DNA of 64,000 bases, taken from assembly GCF_900114705.1 (NCBI RefSeq), contig NZ_FOTW01000009.1, positions 103,519 to 167,518 of the forward strand, in the 5' to 3' direction. Below the pieces are notes generated by a model. The model made no database searches and had not been told where the DNA came from. It worked only from the letters and a program-made list of their open reading frames with translations. Origin of the DNA: Rugamonas rubra. GTDB taxonomy: Bacteria > Pseudomonadota > Gammaproteobacteria > Burkholderiales > Burkholderiaceae_D. This document shows positions 18,112-26,540 of the stretch, piece after piece; position 1 is the stretch's first letter, and every line of letters begins with the position of its first letter. Both the position numbers and the translations under genes were made by a program.

Positions 18112-20270
18112 ACCGCGTGGCCGCCTCGGCCGGGCCGGCGCTGCTGGCCCCCGGCCACGCGGCGCTGTGCGGCATGCTTGCGCTCGAGCCCGGCGTGCCC
18201 TGGGTGGTCGACCTGACCCTGGGCGCCTGGCGGCCGCGCGAGGCGGCCCGCCAGCTCGCCGCACAGGCCGGAGTCGCGCTGCCGGAAGCGCCCGCCGCCG
18301 CCGACGCCGGCGCCTCCTGGGCCGCCACGGTGGGCGCCAACATCGACGCCGAAGCGCGCGGCCCGGCCCAGGTCCGCATCGCCGACGCCGACGCCGCGCT
18401 GCTGCACGGCCACCTGTCGGGGGGCGCGGCGGCGCCGCTGCTGGTGGTCTGGCAGCCCTTGTCCGATTGCCTGCCCGACGACAACGCCTGGTTCCTCCGC
18501 CTTCTCGCGGCGCGGCTGGAGGCGGCGGGCGGACGCCTTGTGCTGGCGCGGCGCGCCCCCGGCGTTGGCGCCGCGCCCGCCGCCGCCTGTCTCGAGCCGC
18601 ACCTGCTGGCCGCGCCGGCCGAGCAGGCCCCCTGCCACCGGCTGCGCGGCGGCCAGTTCCTGTGCTGCCCGTCGCAGCGCCCGCTCGACTGGCCGCCGAC
18701 GGCGCGCGCGCGCTTCGACCAATTGGCCGCCCGGCCCGGCGCGCCGGCATGGTTGCGCGCCTACGCCGCGTGCCACGGCAACAGCTATTTTGTGCAAAGC
18801 GGTCCGCTGTCCGACCACGCCTGGGCGTGCCACGCCGAAGGCGCCACCTCGCTGGCCATGCTGCTGCTACAGCGCGCCAGGGAATGTTCGCGCGAGCCGG
18901 TGCAGCGCGCCACCGTCCTGGCGCGCCTGCAGGGCATCCGCATCGCCGGGCACAATTTCGCCGACGCCGCGCGGGAGGCGGCGCCGGCCCACAACATGCC
19001 GGCGCCGCTGCGCGACTTCCTGCGCCAGTCGGTCGGCTGGGCGCGCATCATGCTGGGCGATACGGCGGGACTGGCCGCCCACTTCGGCCAACCGGGGACG
19101 GCCCCGGCGGACAGCCGCGAGCAGCTCTACGCGATGAACATCCACGCGCTGGGGCTGGCCCGCTCGGGCCGTGCCGGCGAGGCGCTGGACATGGAGCTGC
19201 GCATCGAGGCGGCGCGCCGCCTCGACGCGGTCGACGACGCCAGACTGGCCTACGTCAACAACCTCAACATCGCGCGCCTGTACAAACAGCGCACGCAACT
19301 GGACCAGGCCACCCGCTACTACGAGCTTGCCTTCGCCACCAACTACGGCGTGCGCAGCCACGCCGAATCGGCGCACGCCGCCTGGATACGCGCCAGCATG
19401 GCACACGCCACCGGCAGCGCCCAGTGCGCCGGCGCCTGGCTGATGCAGGCCGTGCTGCACTGGCTGGCCGATCCCCTGCCCGAGGCGGTGCCGGTCAGGC
19501 TGGCCCAAGCCATCCTCGGCCCGCGCCTGCCCGCCGAGCACGAGCGGGCCGGCGCCGTGTCCGCCGCGATGCTGCGTGCGCTGCTCGAGGCGGCGAAGGA
19601 CGGCCGGCTCGGCTGCGCCGCCCCCGCCGCCGGGCCGGTCCCGGCGTTTGCGGCGGCGCCCCCCCACCTGGCCGCGCAGCGCTACTTCGGCTGGCCCGGC
19701 TGCGGTGTCGGCTGGAGCGGCGCCCGCCCGCCCCCCGGGCCGGAACGCGGCGCCGCGCAAACGGCGCTGGCGGCGCTGGCGGCGCGCGTGCTGGCCGCCA
19801 GCGCCGGCGCGCCCGGCGCCGGCGGCACGATCATTGTCGACGACCAGGACGGCCGCGACTTGCCGCGCAGCCGCGGCGAACTGCTGGCGCTGGCGCTGGC
19901 ACGCGGGGCGGGCGCATGCACCTGGCAGGGCGAACACGTCGATATCCGCGGCGCCGACGCGCAAGCACTGCGGCGCAAACTGGTGCTGCGGCGCAGCGCC
20001 GCGCCGGCCGCGCTGGAGCGGGCCGACGGCGGCCTGTGGCAGCTGCGCTACCTGCGCCACGGCCGCGTGCACCGGCTGGCAAGCGCGCCCGCTTTGCTGA
20101 TCGGGCGCCTGGAACGCGAGGGGCCGCTCAGCGTCGATGCGCTGGACGGTCCCGCCGGCGCAAGCGACGACAGCTGGACCGAGGCCTGGGCCAGCGGCGC
20201 CGTCGACCTTTTTCTTTCGGAGCAGGCATGCACAATGGCTGGTATCAGCTGGCATACGAACGCGACCTGA
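18108..20270 (+). CDS. Orphan 720-residue protein of the TOMM cluster, partly TPR-like
   Basis: GTG 18108 overlaps the dehydrogenase stop by four bases, and the frame runs 720 residues. No family recognised. Residues 1-250 are Ala-rich with scattered Cys. Residues ~290-480 are helical and repeat-like, for example NNLNIARLYKQRTQLDQATRYYELAFATN, which resembles a tetratricopeptide repeat. A later segment has ...IIVDDQDGRDLPRSRGELLALALARG, and the C-terminus (AQALRRKLVLRRS, LWQLRYLRHGRVHRLASA) looks globular. A role as scaffold, leader-binding protein or tailoring partner is only inference from the tight coupling. It overlaps the next gene by 43 bases. Confidence 0.7.
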   Translation: MNRVAASAGPALLAPGHAALCGMLALEPGVPWVVDLTLGAWRPREAARQLAAQAGVALPEAPAAADAGASWAATVGANIDAEARGPAQVRIADADAALLHGHLSGGAAAPLLVVWQPLSDCLPDDNAWFLRLLAARLEAAGGRLVLARRAPGVGAAPAAACLEPHLLAAPAEQAPCHRLRGGQFLCCPSQRPLDWPPTARARFDQLAARPGAPAWLRAYAACHGNSYFVQSGPLSDHAWACHAEGATSLAMLLLQRARECSREPVQRATVLARLQGIRIAGHNFADAAREAAPAHNMPAPLRDFLRQSVGWARIMLGDTAGLAAHFGQPGTAPADSREQLYAMNIHALGLARSGRAGEALDMELRIEAARRLDAVDDARLAYVNNLNIARLYKQRTQLDQATRYYELAFATNYGVRSHAESAHAAWIRASMAHATGSAQCAGAWLMQAVLHWLADPLPEAVPVRLAQAILGPRLPAEHERAGAVSAAMLRALLEAAKDGRLGCAAPAAGPVPAFAAAPPHLAAQRYFGWPGCGVGWSGARPPPGPERGAAQTALAALAARVLAASAGAPGAGGTIIVDDQDGRDLPRSRGELLALALARGAGACTWQGEHVDIRGADAQALRRKLVLRRSAAPAALERADGGLWQLRYLRHGRVHRLASAPALLIGRLEREGPLSVDALDGPAGASDDSWTEAWASGAVDLFLSEQACTMAGISWHTNAT

Positions 20271-21118
20271 AACCGGGGCTCAACGCCTTGTCGCTCGCCG
20301 GACGCCCCCTGCTGGTGGTCTATCGCGAGCAAGCCGCGCATGCCGACGTCTACGACGGCAACTGCCCGCACCGGGGCTACCTGCTCGGGGTGGCGGGAGA
20401 GCTGCGGGGCGACCGGGTGGTTTGCCCGTTCCACGGCCAGGCGGTCGGCCTGGGCGAACCGCACGGCTGCGCCCTGTCGGTCGCGCGCCATGCTTCGCTG
20501 CTGGTGGGCGGCCTGCTGTTCGCCCGCGTCGGCGCCGGCGCCGACGCCGGCTTCGCCGAACGCATCGCGCAGCTCGACGCCCTCCACTACATCGTGCCCG
20601 GCTTCACGCGCCGGATCCGGGCGCCCGCCGAGCTGGTGGTCGAGAACGCGTTCGATGGCGGCCATTTCCAACCAGTGCACCGGATCGGCAATGCGCCGCG
20701 GATGGCGGCGGGGCGCACCGCCGAAGGCGCCTACGCCGCCCAAGCCCGTTTCGAACTGCCGCCATCAGCCTGGCAGGGCGCCGCCGCGACCAACGTGCCG
20801 TTTACAACGACCGCCTACAGCCCCACCCTGGTGCTCACGGAACTGGGCGGCGCGCGGCCGTACATCATGCTCAGCGCCACCGTCCCCGTCGATCCGGGCA
20901 CATGCGAGTTGCGCCTCTCGGTGATGCTGCCGATCGGCGAACCGGGCCGTCCGCCCGAGCCGGACGGGGTGCGCTACCTGCTACGCCAGGCCGAGGCGGG
21001 AATCGACAAGGACACCCTGGTCTGGGAGAACCTGGCCGATGGCGGCGCCATCGGCCAGGCGGCGCCGTTCGACGGCCCCGTGCTGGGGTTCCGGCAGTTC
21101 TGCGAAGGCTTCCTTTGA
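20228..21118 (+). CDS. Rieske non-haem iron oxygenase of the TOMM cluster
   Basis: 296 residues. The [2Fe-2S] Rieske site is C46-P-H48 and C66-P-F-H69. The mononuclear iron site DGGHFQPVH (DxxHxxxxH) follows near residues 145-153, so both metal centres of an active Rieske oxygenase are present. Such enzymes hydroxylate, desaturate or demethylate, using electrons from a reductase not encoded here. In this operon it is a likely late tailoring enzyme for the peptide or its leader; the reaction is unknown. It starts inside the end of the preceding orphan gene (43-bp overlap), and its stop overlaps the TTG of the next gene. Confidence 0.88.
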   Translation: MHNGWYQLAYERDLKPGLNALSLAGRPLLVVYREQAAHADVYDGNCPHRGYLLGVAGELRGDRVVCPFHGQAVGLGEPHGCALSVARHASLLVGGLLFARVGAGADAGFAERIAQLDALHYIVPGFTRRIRAPAELVVENAFDGGHFQPVHRIGNAPRMAAGRTAEGAYAAQARFELPPSAWQGAAATNVPFTTTAYSPTLVLTELGGARPYIMLSATVPVDPGTCELRLSVMLPIGEPGRPPEPDGVRYLLRQAEAGIDKDTLVWENLADGGAIGQAAPFDGPVLGFRQFCEGFL

Positions 21119-21942
21119 ACACCCGCGCGCCGGCCGGCGGCGCCGGCGACATCGCCGTACGCACCCGCCCCGGCCCCGGCCCGGCCATCCTATGGGTCCA
21201 TGGCTACACCCTCGACGCCGGCGTCTGGGGGCCGCTGTGGGACCGCCTTCCCGACTATGCGCACGTTGCGCTGGACCTGCCGGGACACGGCGCCAGCACC
21301 CGGCCCATTGCGCGCGTCGCCCGGCTCGGCGATTTCTCCCATGCCGTCGCCGAGGTGGCCGACGCCCATGGCGCCGACATCGTGCTCGGCCTGTCGTTCG
21401 GCGCCACGGTCGCCCTGCAGGCGGCGCTCGACAGGCCGGCGCGCTACGCCGCGCTGCTGTTGGCGGCGTGCGGCCTGGCGGGCGGCCCGCAAGACCGCGA
21501 GGCGGCCGATTGCCACTTGGAGCTGGCGCGCCTGGCGCGCGCACGCGGGATCGGACCGTGGCTGGCCGATCGCTGGCTGGCCTGTCCGCCCAGGATCTTC
21601 GAAGCGATCCGCGCCCAGCCCGCCGCGTTCGCTCCGGTCGAGGCGGCGGTCAGGCGCCATGCGTGGACGGAACTGACGCATGAAGGCATGGCGTCTATGG
21701 CGCGCGACGTCCAGTCGCCGGCGGCCATCGCCCGCCTGGACATGCCGCTTTCCTTGCTCGTGGGGGAACACGACATGGCGGCGTTCAAGCGCAGCGCGCA
21801 CCTGATCAGCAAGGCCGCCAGGCACGCGAATTGCGGCTACGCCCCGCTGCGCGGCCACCTGCCGCTGCTCGAATCGCCGGACGAGGGAGCCGTCTGGGTC
21901 CGCGCGCAACTCGCCGCAAGCCGGCCCGGACGAAAGCCGTAG
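21115..21942 (+). CDS. Alpha/beta hydrolase closing the TOMM operon
   Basis: 275 residues from TTG 21115, which overlaps the Rieske stop (TTGA). Fold signatures: LWVHGYTLDAGVW (oxyanion region), LDLPGHGAST, nucleophile elbow GLSFG, acid in LLVGEHD and the catalytic-type His in RGHLPLLES. No signal peptide is visible, so it is cytosolic. It could remove a leader ester or hydrolyse a modified peptide, or be a resistance or ligand-release enzyme. No substrate can be named. It is the last gene before a bidirectional terminator at 22090. Confidence 0.85.
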   Translation: MNTRAPAGGAGDIAVRTRPGPGPAILWVHGYTLDAGVWGPLWDRLPDYAHVALDLPGHGASTRPIARVARLGDFSHAVAEVADAHGADIVLGLSFGATVALQAALDRPARYAALLLAACGLAGGPQDREAADCHLELARLARARGIGPWLADRWLACPPRIFEAIRAQPAAFAPVEAAVRRHAWTELTHEGMASMARDVQSPAAIARLDMPLSLLVGEHDMAAFKRSAHLISKAARHANCGYAPLRGHLPLLESPDEGAVWVRAQLAASRPGRKP

Positions 21943-22089
21943 CGATGCTCGCTCCCCGCATCAATATTGATACCAGTACGCATCCAAGATGACATCGAAA
22001 CATGCGCCTGGGCGGACCTGCCGGTCGCCGGAAGCGGAAGTGTGGCGTGCAAAGCGAGGCACACGTTTATCAATTGTGTTCCAGAACAA

Positions 22090-22116
22090 AAAAAGCCCAC
22101 TCGAAGTGGGCTTTTT
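22090..22116. terminator. Bidirectional rho-independent terminator
   Basis: GCCCACT (22095-22101), loop CGA, AGTGGGC (22105-22111), flanked by A5 on the left and T5 on the right: a perfect hairpin usable in both directions. It probably served the tRNA-Cys gene on the minus strand and now also follows the TOMM operon. A close copy lies at 37821-37846, beside the second tRNA-Cys fragment. Confidence 0.85.
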
Positions 22117-22136
22117 CTTGATTTTTCAATCGAATC

Positions 22137-22185
22137 TGGAGGCGAGGATCGGAATCGAACCGACCTAGACGGCTTTGCAGGCCGT
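22137..22185 (-). pseudogene. 3' half of tRNA-Cys (attachment-site scar, left)
   Basis: Read on the minus strand, 49 bases give a complete anticodon arm with loop CTGCAAA (anticodon GCA, Cys), variable loop, T arm GGTCGGTTCGATTCCGATC and an acceptor ending CTCCA. The D arm and 5' acceptor strand are missing; the sequence past 22186 does not match. This is what an integrase recombining in the anticodon region leaves. The matching copy is at 37871-37919 with one difference in the acceptor. Confidence 0.85.
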
Positions 22186-22280
22186 TCGCAGGTCAATAAA
22201 AACAAGGACTTGCGCGACGACCGTGCTTTCCACCTCGCAGCGAAAAAAAACCGGAAGGCCGCACTTTGTGCTTTGCCCGG

Positions 22281-22577
22281 CTAGGCCCGGCGGACACCAG
22301 ATCGCGGCACCGACGCTTGCAACGCCGTGCCAGGAGCGGGTTCCGCAGCAACACCTGGTTGCGTTGCCTGTCGGACGATGTCGGTCCCTCTCGGCCGGAC
22401 GACACCGCCGGATGCCGCCCCACCAGAAGTGACTTTAATCAGTACGCCACCCGCAATGTGGACGCCATGCCGCGCGGCGCTGGCAACGAACGATTCCCTC
22501 GCCTTCTTTACCACACCAAGTTCCTCGGTCGTTAAATCCCGATTGCCGAGGTCAAAAGTGAATGATTTGGTCGCCAT
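22281..22577 (-). CDS. Small uncharacterised protein after the nitrilase-like gene
   Basis: 98 residues, no family recognised. The N-terminal ~55 residues look folded (TFDLGNRDLTTEELGVVKKARESF), the rest is low-complexity and basic. ATG 22577 lies 12 bases beyond the stop of the nitrilase-like gene on the same strand, so the two form a unit. Low similarity of composition to the core genome and position just inside the tRNA-Cys scar point to accessory DNA. Confidence 0.5.
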   Translation of the reverse strand: MATKSFTFDLGNRDLTTEELGVVKKARESFVASAARHGVHIAGGVLIKVTSGGAASGGVVRPRGTDIVRQATQPGVAAEPAPGTALQASVPRSGVRRA

Positions 22578-22589
22578 AGTAAGTCCAGT

Positions 22590-24191
22590 CTATATCCATT
22601 TGGGGCCGTCCGCAAGAAACAGCGGGACAATGTTTCTCAATGTTAATTTCCGCGCAAGCTCCTGGTCGGACCTGCCGTCCAGCGTCGTCTGGCGTTTTTT
22701 GCTTGACACCAGAGTCAGCACGACACCTAGACTACCTTGGGGCAGGCCGATTTCCTGCGTCCGTCCTCCTGCCCCGGCATCCCGCCACAATCCGATTGCA
22801 TTCGCAGGCCGTGATTCCACCCAATTGGAACGGTCCACCATCCCCGCGCAGGTAAAGCTCAGCACGGCAGAACCAGGATCCTCAGCCAAGACTGTTGCAT
22901 AACGCCCCGGCCAGCGAATGCCGAGTTGCGGTCCATCCATCAGCAGCGCAATCACCAGATTCGGCCCTACGGACCGGATAACTCCCATCGCAGGGTCTGC
23001 GCGGGCGAGATCCTCACAGATAAGGGTCGTGATCGACATGTCCTTGCGTAGGCCGATAAAAGGCAACTGGCGATTGCCGACCTCGATGTCCTCCCACCAT
23101 TGATCGTTCTCATGATTCTTGTCGAAATCCAAGGCGTAGCGATCAACCTGCGATTTATCCAGGCGCCAACGATGATGCTTGTCCTGTTGCCGCAGTACCG
23201 CGCCTTCTTCTCCTTCCCGCATCACAAATGTCTGCGCGCGGTTGTGCGCTTTGCCAGTATCTGTGTCGACATCAAGCACGCCTGTGATCAGGAATTCTAT
23301 TCCGGAGTCTTTCAGTGCCAAGACCAGTTGCTCCGCCACGGCGGTTGACAATGCGCACTCGGGAAGCACGATACCGTTCGGGACGCAACCTGACTGCGCC
23401 CGCGCATCCTGGATCAATGGCAGGAACAATTCCCGCGCCATTTGTTCACCGCTTATCTGCCCTCCGGGCCCATCCAACCAGCGCTGGACCAGGCTGAAGT
23501 AGGCCGGGATACTATAGCTATTGCCATACTTTCCCTGCTTCGAGCTGAGACGGAAGCTGTCGGCGTGGACGGTATAGGGGAACGGCACCAGCAGCAGGCG
23601 CACATCGTAGGGCAATGCAGCATCCGCCTTGGAGGTGGAGCGATCCGTCGTGCTCGTCCACGTCCACGACGGCGTGAGAATGCTCTTAGGTGGAAGCAAC
23701 GCCAAGTAGTGACTCAGCGACCGGATGGTGCACCCAACCGTTGCCGTGTTCGCCTTCGGCAACACGATGGCCCGGTCGGGTGACACTGCACAGCATAGAG
23801 ACGTCGGAAGGTTCACCATGAATGTATCATCAGGTCCCTTGTATGCCATGCAGTCCATAGTGAGGGCGGCAAAGGTGCGTTCGCTGACTTCTTCATCCGT
23901 TACGTCCCAACCGGCGCCAATACTGGCTTCGTCGGCGATAGCAAAGAGCGCCAGCAAGCAACGCACGGCCTCAGCGTTTTCGGAGATCACCGCAATGTCG
24001 CCGTCGCCGAATTGATTGACCAGCTGATCCCATAGTCCGGCAACCTCTTCTGGCGGGTGAAAACAGTCCTGATTCCAGGCCCGGGCAGCCGCAACGACCT
24101 TGTCAAGAAACGCACCGTGCTCGTCGAGTGCAGCACGGTTGGGAGTAGCCAGTGTGTACCGATAACATTCTTGCCCGGTCGAAAAATACAC
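22590..24191 (-). CDS. Nitrilase/carbon-nitrogen-hydrolase-fold protein, 5' end possibly lost
   Basis: 533 residues from GTG 24191, the only start available because an in-frame TGA lies three codons upstream. The C-terminal ~330 residues fit the nitrilase superfamily: LLLVPFPYTVHADSF opening strand, GIVLPECALS with the likely catalytic Glu, and TTLICEDLARADP with Cys in the nucleophile region. The first ~190 residues are unassigned. Nitrilase domains occur C-terminally in UG1/DRT1 defence reverse transcriptases. No RT motif such as YADD is seen here, and an IS5-like end starts about 20 bp upstream of the GTG, so this may be a truncated remnant of a longer gene. Base composition differs from the core genes. 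Confidence 0.6.
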   Translation of the reverse strand: MYFSTGQECYRYTLATPNRAALDEHGAFLDKVVAAARAWNQDCFHPPEEVAGLWDQLVNQFGDGDIAVISENAEAVRCLLALFAIADEASIGAGWDVTDEEVSERTFAALTMDCMAYKGPDDTFMVNLPTSLCCAVSPDRAIVLPKANTATVGCTIRSLSHYLALLPPKSILTPSWTWTSTTDRSTSKADAALPYDVRLLLVPFPYTVHADSFRLSSKQGKYGNSYSIPAYFSLVQRWLDGPGGQISGEQMARELFLPLIQDARAQSGCVPNGIVLPECALSTAVAEQLVLALKDSGIEFLITGVLDVDTDTGKAHNRAQTFVMREGEEGAVLRQQDKHHRWRLDKSQVDRYALDFDKNHENDQWWEDIEVGNRQLPFIGLRKDMSITTLICEDLARADPAMGVIRSVGPNLVIALLMDGPQLGIRWPGRYATVLAEDPGSAVLSFTCAGMVDRSNWVESRPANAIGLWRDAGAGGRTQEIGLPQGSLGVVLTLVSSKKRQTTLDGRSDQELARKLTLRNIVPLFLADGPKWI

Positions 24192-24327
24192 GAATAATCA
24201 CGCTGACGTGTCAGAGCAACGCGGCGTTGTTGGGTAAATCCAGCCGTGGCGAGGGCCGACGTTTACGCGCAACAGCCGGTGCCGCAGGGCTGTTAACTTT
24301 CTACGAACTTGCGTAGATTCTGGTCTT

Positions 24328-24636
24328 TTGCCTGAACCGATGCGCAAAGACGAACAACAGCGGCAAGAGCCCAAGGGCAAGTACCGCGTCAAGAACTGGC
24401 CCGTCTACAACACCGGGCTACTCGCGCGAGGTGACGTGACGATCTGGATGCAGCCGGGCTTGTGGCATCGGAACGGCGGAGCCGGCTCCGCCAAGCGCGG
24501 CCGGCCACACCTTTACGCCGACGCGGTCGTCCAGATGCTGCTCGGACTCAAACAGGTGTTTCGCCAGCCTTTCCCGTGTTTTGCACCACGCACGGCACTC
24601 GGTGTCGTAATGCCGACCTTGCGTTCTGCTGACTAG
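24328..24636 (+). pseudogene. Truncated IS5-family transposase
   Basis: The frame encodes about 80 residues of an IS5-type DDE transposase N-terminus (GKYRVKNWPVYNTGLLARGD, KRGRPHLYADAVVQMLLGLK, VFRQPF) and then diverges into unrelated sequence to a stop at 24636. The catalytic DDE region is missing, so it is not functional. Upstream, about 24209-24232, the sequence GGCGTTGTTGGGTAAATC resembles IS5-group terminal repeats, marking the left end next to the nitrilase-like gene. Confidence 0.72.
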
Positions 24637-24720
24637 TGCTTCACTGCCCGTCTTTACTCCGCCCCACGTACGATTGCGAGAAATCAGATGACGCGACAAC
24701 TATCCTGACACAGGGGGTTT

Positions 24721-25768
24721 CCTGATTATGTTCGTTCGTCAGAACTTTGCCACTCCAGTTGAGTCAAACCTATCAGGATGGCAGAGCCACTGAAGGGGAT
24801 GATGATGACGATCAACGGGATTCAGTTTCAGAAGGGACTGTCGCTGCCTGCGTTCTTGCGCGACTACGGCACCGAGGAGCAATGCGAGGCGGCTTTCATC
24901 AAGGCGCGGTGGCCACAGGGATTCATTTGCCCTTGCTGCGGCCATGGCGCCGCTTACGAATTCAAGCGGCGGGAACTGCGCTACTGGCAGTGCGGCGCCT
25001 GTCGGCATCAAACCAGCCTGCGCGCCGGAACGGTGCTGGAACATGGGCGCTTGCCGTTGACGAAGTGGTACTTGGCGATCTACCTGGTGACGCAGTCGAA
25101 GACGAATATCGCCGCGCTGGCCATGATGCGGCAGCTGGGCATCTCGTGGAAGGCCGCCTGGCTGCTCAAGCACAAGCTGATGGAGGCGATGGCCCAGCGC
25201 GAGGCCGATCGGCCGCTGCAGGGCGATGTCCGGGTCGACGACGCGTATCTGGGCGGCGAGCGTACCGGTGGCGGGCGGGGGCGCGGCTCGTCGAACAAGG
25301 TGGCCTTTGTCGCCGCCGTTGAGATGTGCGATGGGCGGCCGCAGCGCGTGCGCTTCGATCCGGTGGCAGGGTTCTCGTTCAAGGCCCTGACACCCTGGGC
25401 GCGCCTGGCTGTGGCGCCGGGAAGCTGCGTCTTGTCCGACGGGCTGCTGGGTTTCGAAGTGCTCGAAAAGCTGGGCTATACGCATAAGGTGGTGCTGGCG
25501 CCGCGCGGTAAGGCGGGCACGGAGATCGAACCGTTCAAATGGCTCAACGTCTTGTTGGGGAACCTGAAAACAGCCCTGTCCGGGACGCACCACGCGTTTA
25601 AATTCGCGAAGTATGCCCGGCGATACCTCGCCGAGGTCCAGTATCGCTTCAACCGCCGCGCCGACATGGCCGCCATGGTGCCGCGATTGGCGGTCGCGCT
25701 GGCGCGGACGAGGCCGTGCCCGAAACGGTTGGTGCTGGGAAAGGCTGACGTAAGAACATAATCAGGGG
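24721..25768 (+). mobile_element. IS1595-family insertion sequence, apparently complete
   Basis: Terminal inverted repeats: left CCTGATTATGTTCGTTCGTCAG (read as two 11-base halves, 24721-24742); right end 25745-25766, the complement of a version with TTA in place of GTT-like positions. GGGGGTTT flanks the element on both sides (24713-24720 and 25769-25776), a likely 8-bp target duplication, the size expected for IS1595. One transposase gene, intact. The right copy of the duplication touches the toxin gene stop codon. Two extra G residues at the right end make the exact boundary uncertain by 1-2 bases. Confidence 0.82.
24805..25761 (+). CDS. IS1595-family (ISXO2-like) transposase
   Basis: 318 residues. 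N-terminal zinc ribbon CPCCG and CGACRHQ, then the ISXO2-type transposase core with VRVDDAYLGGE, GSCVLSDGLLGF and FKWLNVLLGNLKTALSGTHHAF near the end. DDE-type acidic residues appear to be present (DDAYLGGE, SDGL, the final N/E region of the ISXO2 domain). Start: the frame is open from ATG 24778; ATG 24805 follows GAAGGGG at good spacing and fits the family N-terminus. Confidence 0.9.
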   Translation: MTINGIQFQKGLSLPAFLRDYGTEEQCEAAFIKARWPQGFICPCCGHGAAYEFKRRELRYWQCGACRHQTSLRAGTVLEHGRLPLTKWYLAIYLVTQSKTNIAALAMMRQLGISWKAAWLLKHKLMEAMAQREADRPLQGDVRVDDAYLGGERTGGGRGRGSSNKVAFVAAVEMCDGRPQRVRFDPVAGFSFKALTPWARLAVAPGSCVLSDGLLGFEVLEKLGYTHKVVLAPRGKAGTEIEPFKWLNVLLGNLKTALSGTHHAFKFAKYARRYLAEVQYRFNRRADMAAMVPRLAVALARTRPCPKRLVLGKADVRT

Positions 25769-25774
25769 GGGGGT

Positions 25775-26266
25775 TTATGGTAATTCGTCGATGCGGATGA
25801 ACAGCGTTTGCGGGTCTGTTAATAGTGGCGTGAAACCATATTTTGTATAGAAGCTTGCTTGACCATCTTTAGCGTCAACGAACAGCAGGACATCACCATT
25901 CTCAATGGCAAGTTGTTTGACACGTTGCATAGCTTCAACTAAGAGCATACCGCCGACGCCCTTGCCTTGTACCGACAGGTCGACCGCAAGGCGGGCCAGC
26001 AGTGCCGTAGGCACACTGACGGGAAATTTCTCCGCAAATTCCTGGGGGAGCGATTCGGTTGGGTAGGGCCTGCGAGCAACCAGCGCGAAGTAGCCGCGTA
26101 CTGTGTTGTCGTCGTCCACAATCACGTAGGTGATGGAACGACCTTTTCTTGCTGCCTGGCTCGCTTGGGTTTTGAGCCAGGTGTTCAATGCGGGAGTGCC
26201 GCAATCAAAACCAGCTATATCATGTTGCTTGTGCTCTTTGTCGAGCGGTTCCGTTAAATAGACCAT
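25775..26266 (-). CDS. GNAT acetyltransferase toxin (TacT/AtaT-like)
   Basis: 163 residues. GNAT motifs: DFDCG-like opening (GFDCGTPALNTWL), ARLAVDLSVQGKGVGGMLL (acetyl-CoA binding Q-x-x-G-x-G) and catalytic Tyr in FYTKYGF. Paired with a DUF1778 antitoxin whose 3' end overlaps its start by 47 bases. TacT-family toxins acetylate the amino group of charged tRNAs and stop translation. Stop TAA (25777-25775) overlaps the IS1595 target duplication, so the element inserted at the very end without damaging the gene. Confidence 0.88.
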   Translation of the reverse strand: MVYLTEPLDKEHKQHDIAGFDCGTPALNTWLKTQASQAARKGRSITYVIVDDDNTVRGYFALVARRPYPTESLPQEFAEKFPVSVPTALLARLAVDLSVQGKGVGGMLLVEAMQRVKQLAIENGDVLLFVDAKDGQASFYTKYGFTPLLTDPQTLFIRIDELP

Positions 26267-26540
26267 TTTTGGTTAGTTCCTTATGACGCTCGAACAGATC
26301 CGTCAGTGCTGCGTTGGGTTGCGGCGCTCTGTTCAAAGTTTTTAATATTAATTCAGCGTCAGCGCAGGAAATTTTAACAAAGCGCTCTCTGTCAATAATC
26401 TTCTGTGCTTTTTCCAAAGATGCCTGAACCACAAACTGGTTCAATAACACTCCGGTTAATTCAGCTGCCTCTTTTAGTGTTTCTTCTATCGAAGAAGATA
26501 CACGAGCCGTAATCCGGCCACGTTCTATGGTATTAGCCAT
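26220..26540 (-). CDS. DUF1778 antitoxin (TacA-like)
   Basis: 106 residues. N-terminal ribbon-helix-helix (RITARVSSSIEETLKEAAELTG) and a C-terminal toxin-binding tail (FVKISCADAELILKTLNRAP). DUF1778 antitoxins neutralise GNAT toxins and repress their own operon. It precedes and overlaps the toxin gene, the usual order. Base composition is lower in GC than neighbours, consistent with transfer. Confidence 0.88.
   Translation of the reverse strand: MANTIERGRITARVSSSIEETLKEAAELTGVLLNQFVVQASLEKAQKIIDRERFVKISCADAELILKTLNRAPQPNAALTDLFERHKELTKNGLFNGTARQRAQAT

Noticed and set aside
22137..22185. Functional tRNA-Cys gene
   Set aside because: Anticodon and T arms match, but the D arm and 5' acceptor strand are missing at both copies.
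22590..24191. Full reverse transcriptase-nitrilase (DRT1) system
   Set aside because: No RT catalytic motif (YADD-like) or retron RNA was seen in or upstream of the frame; only the nitrilase part can be supported.
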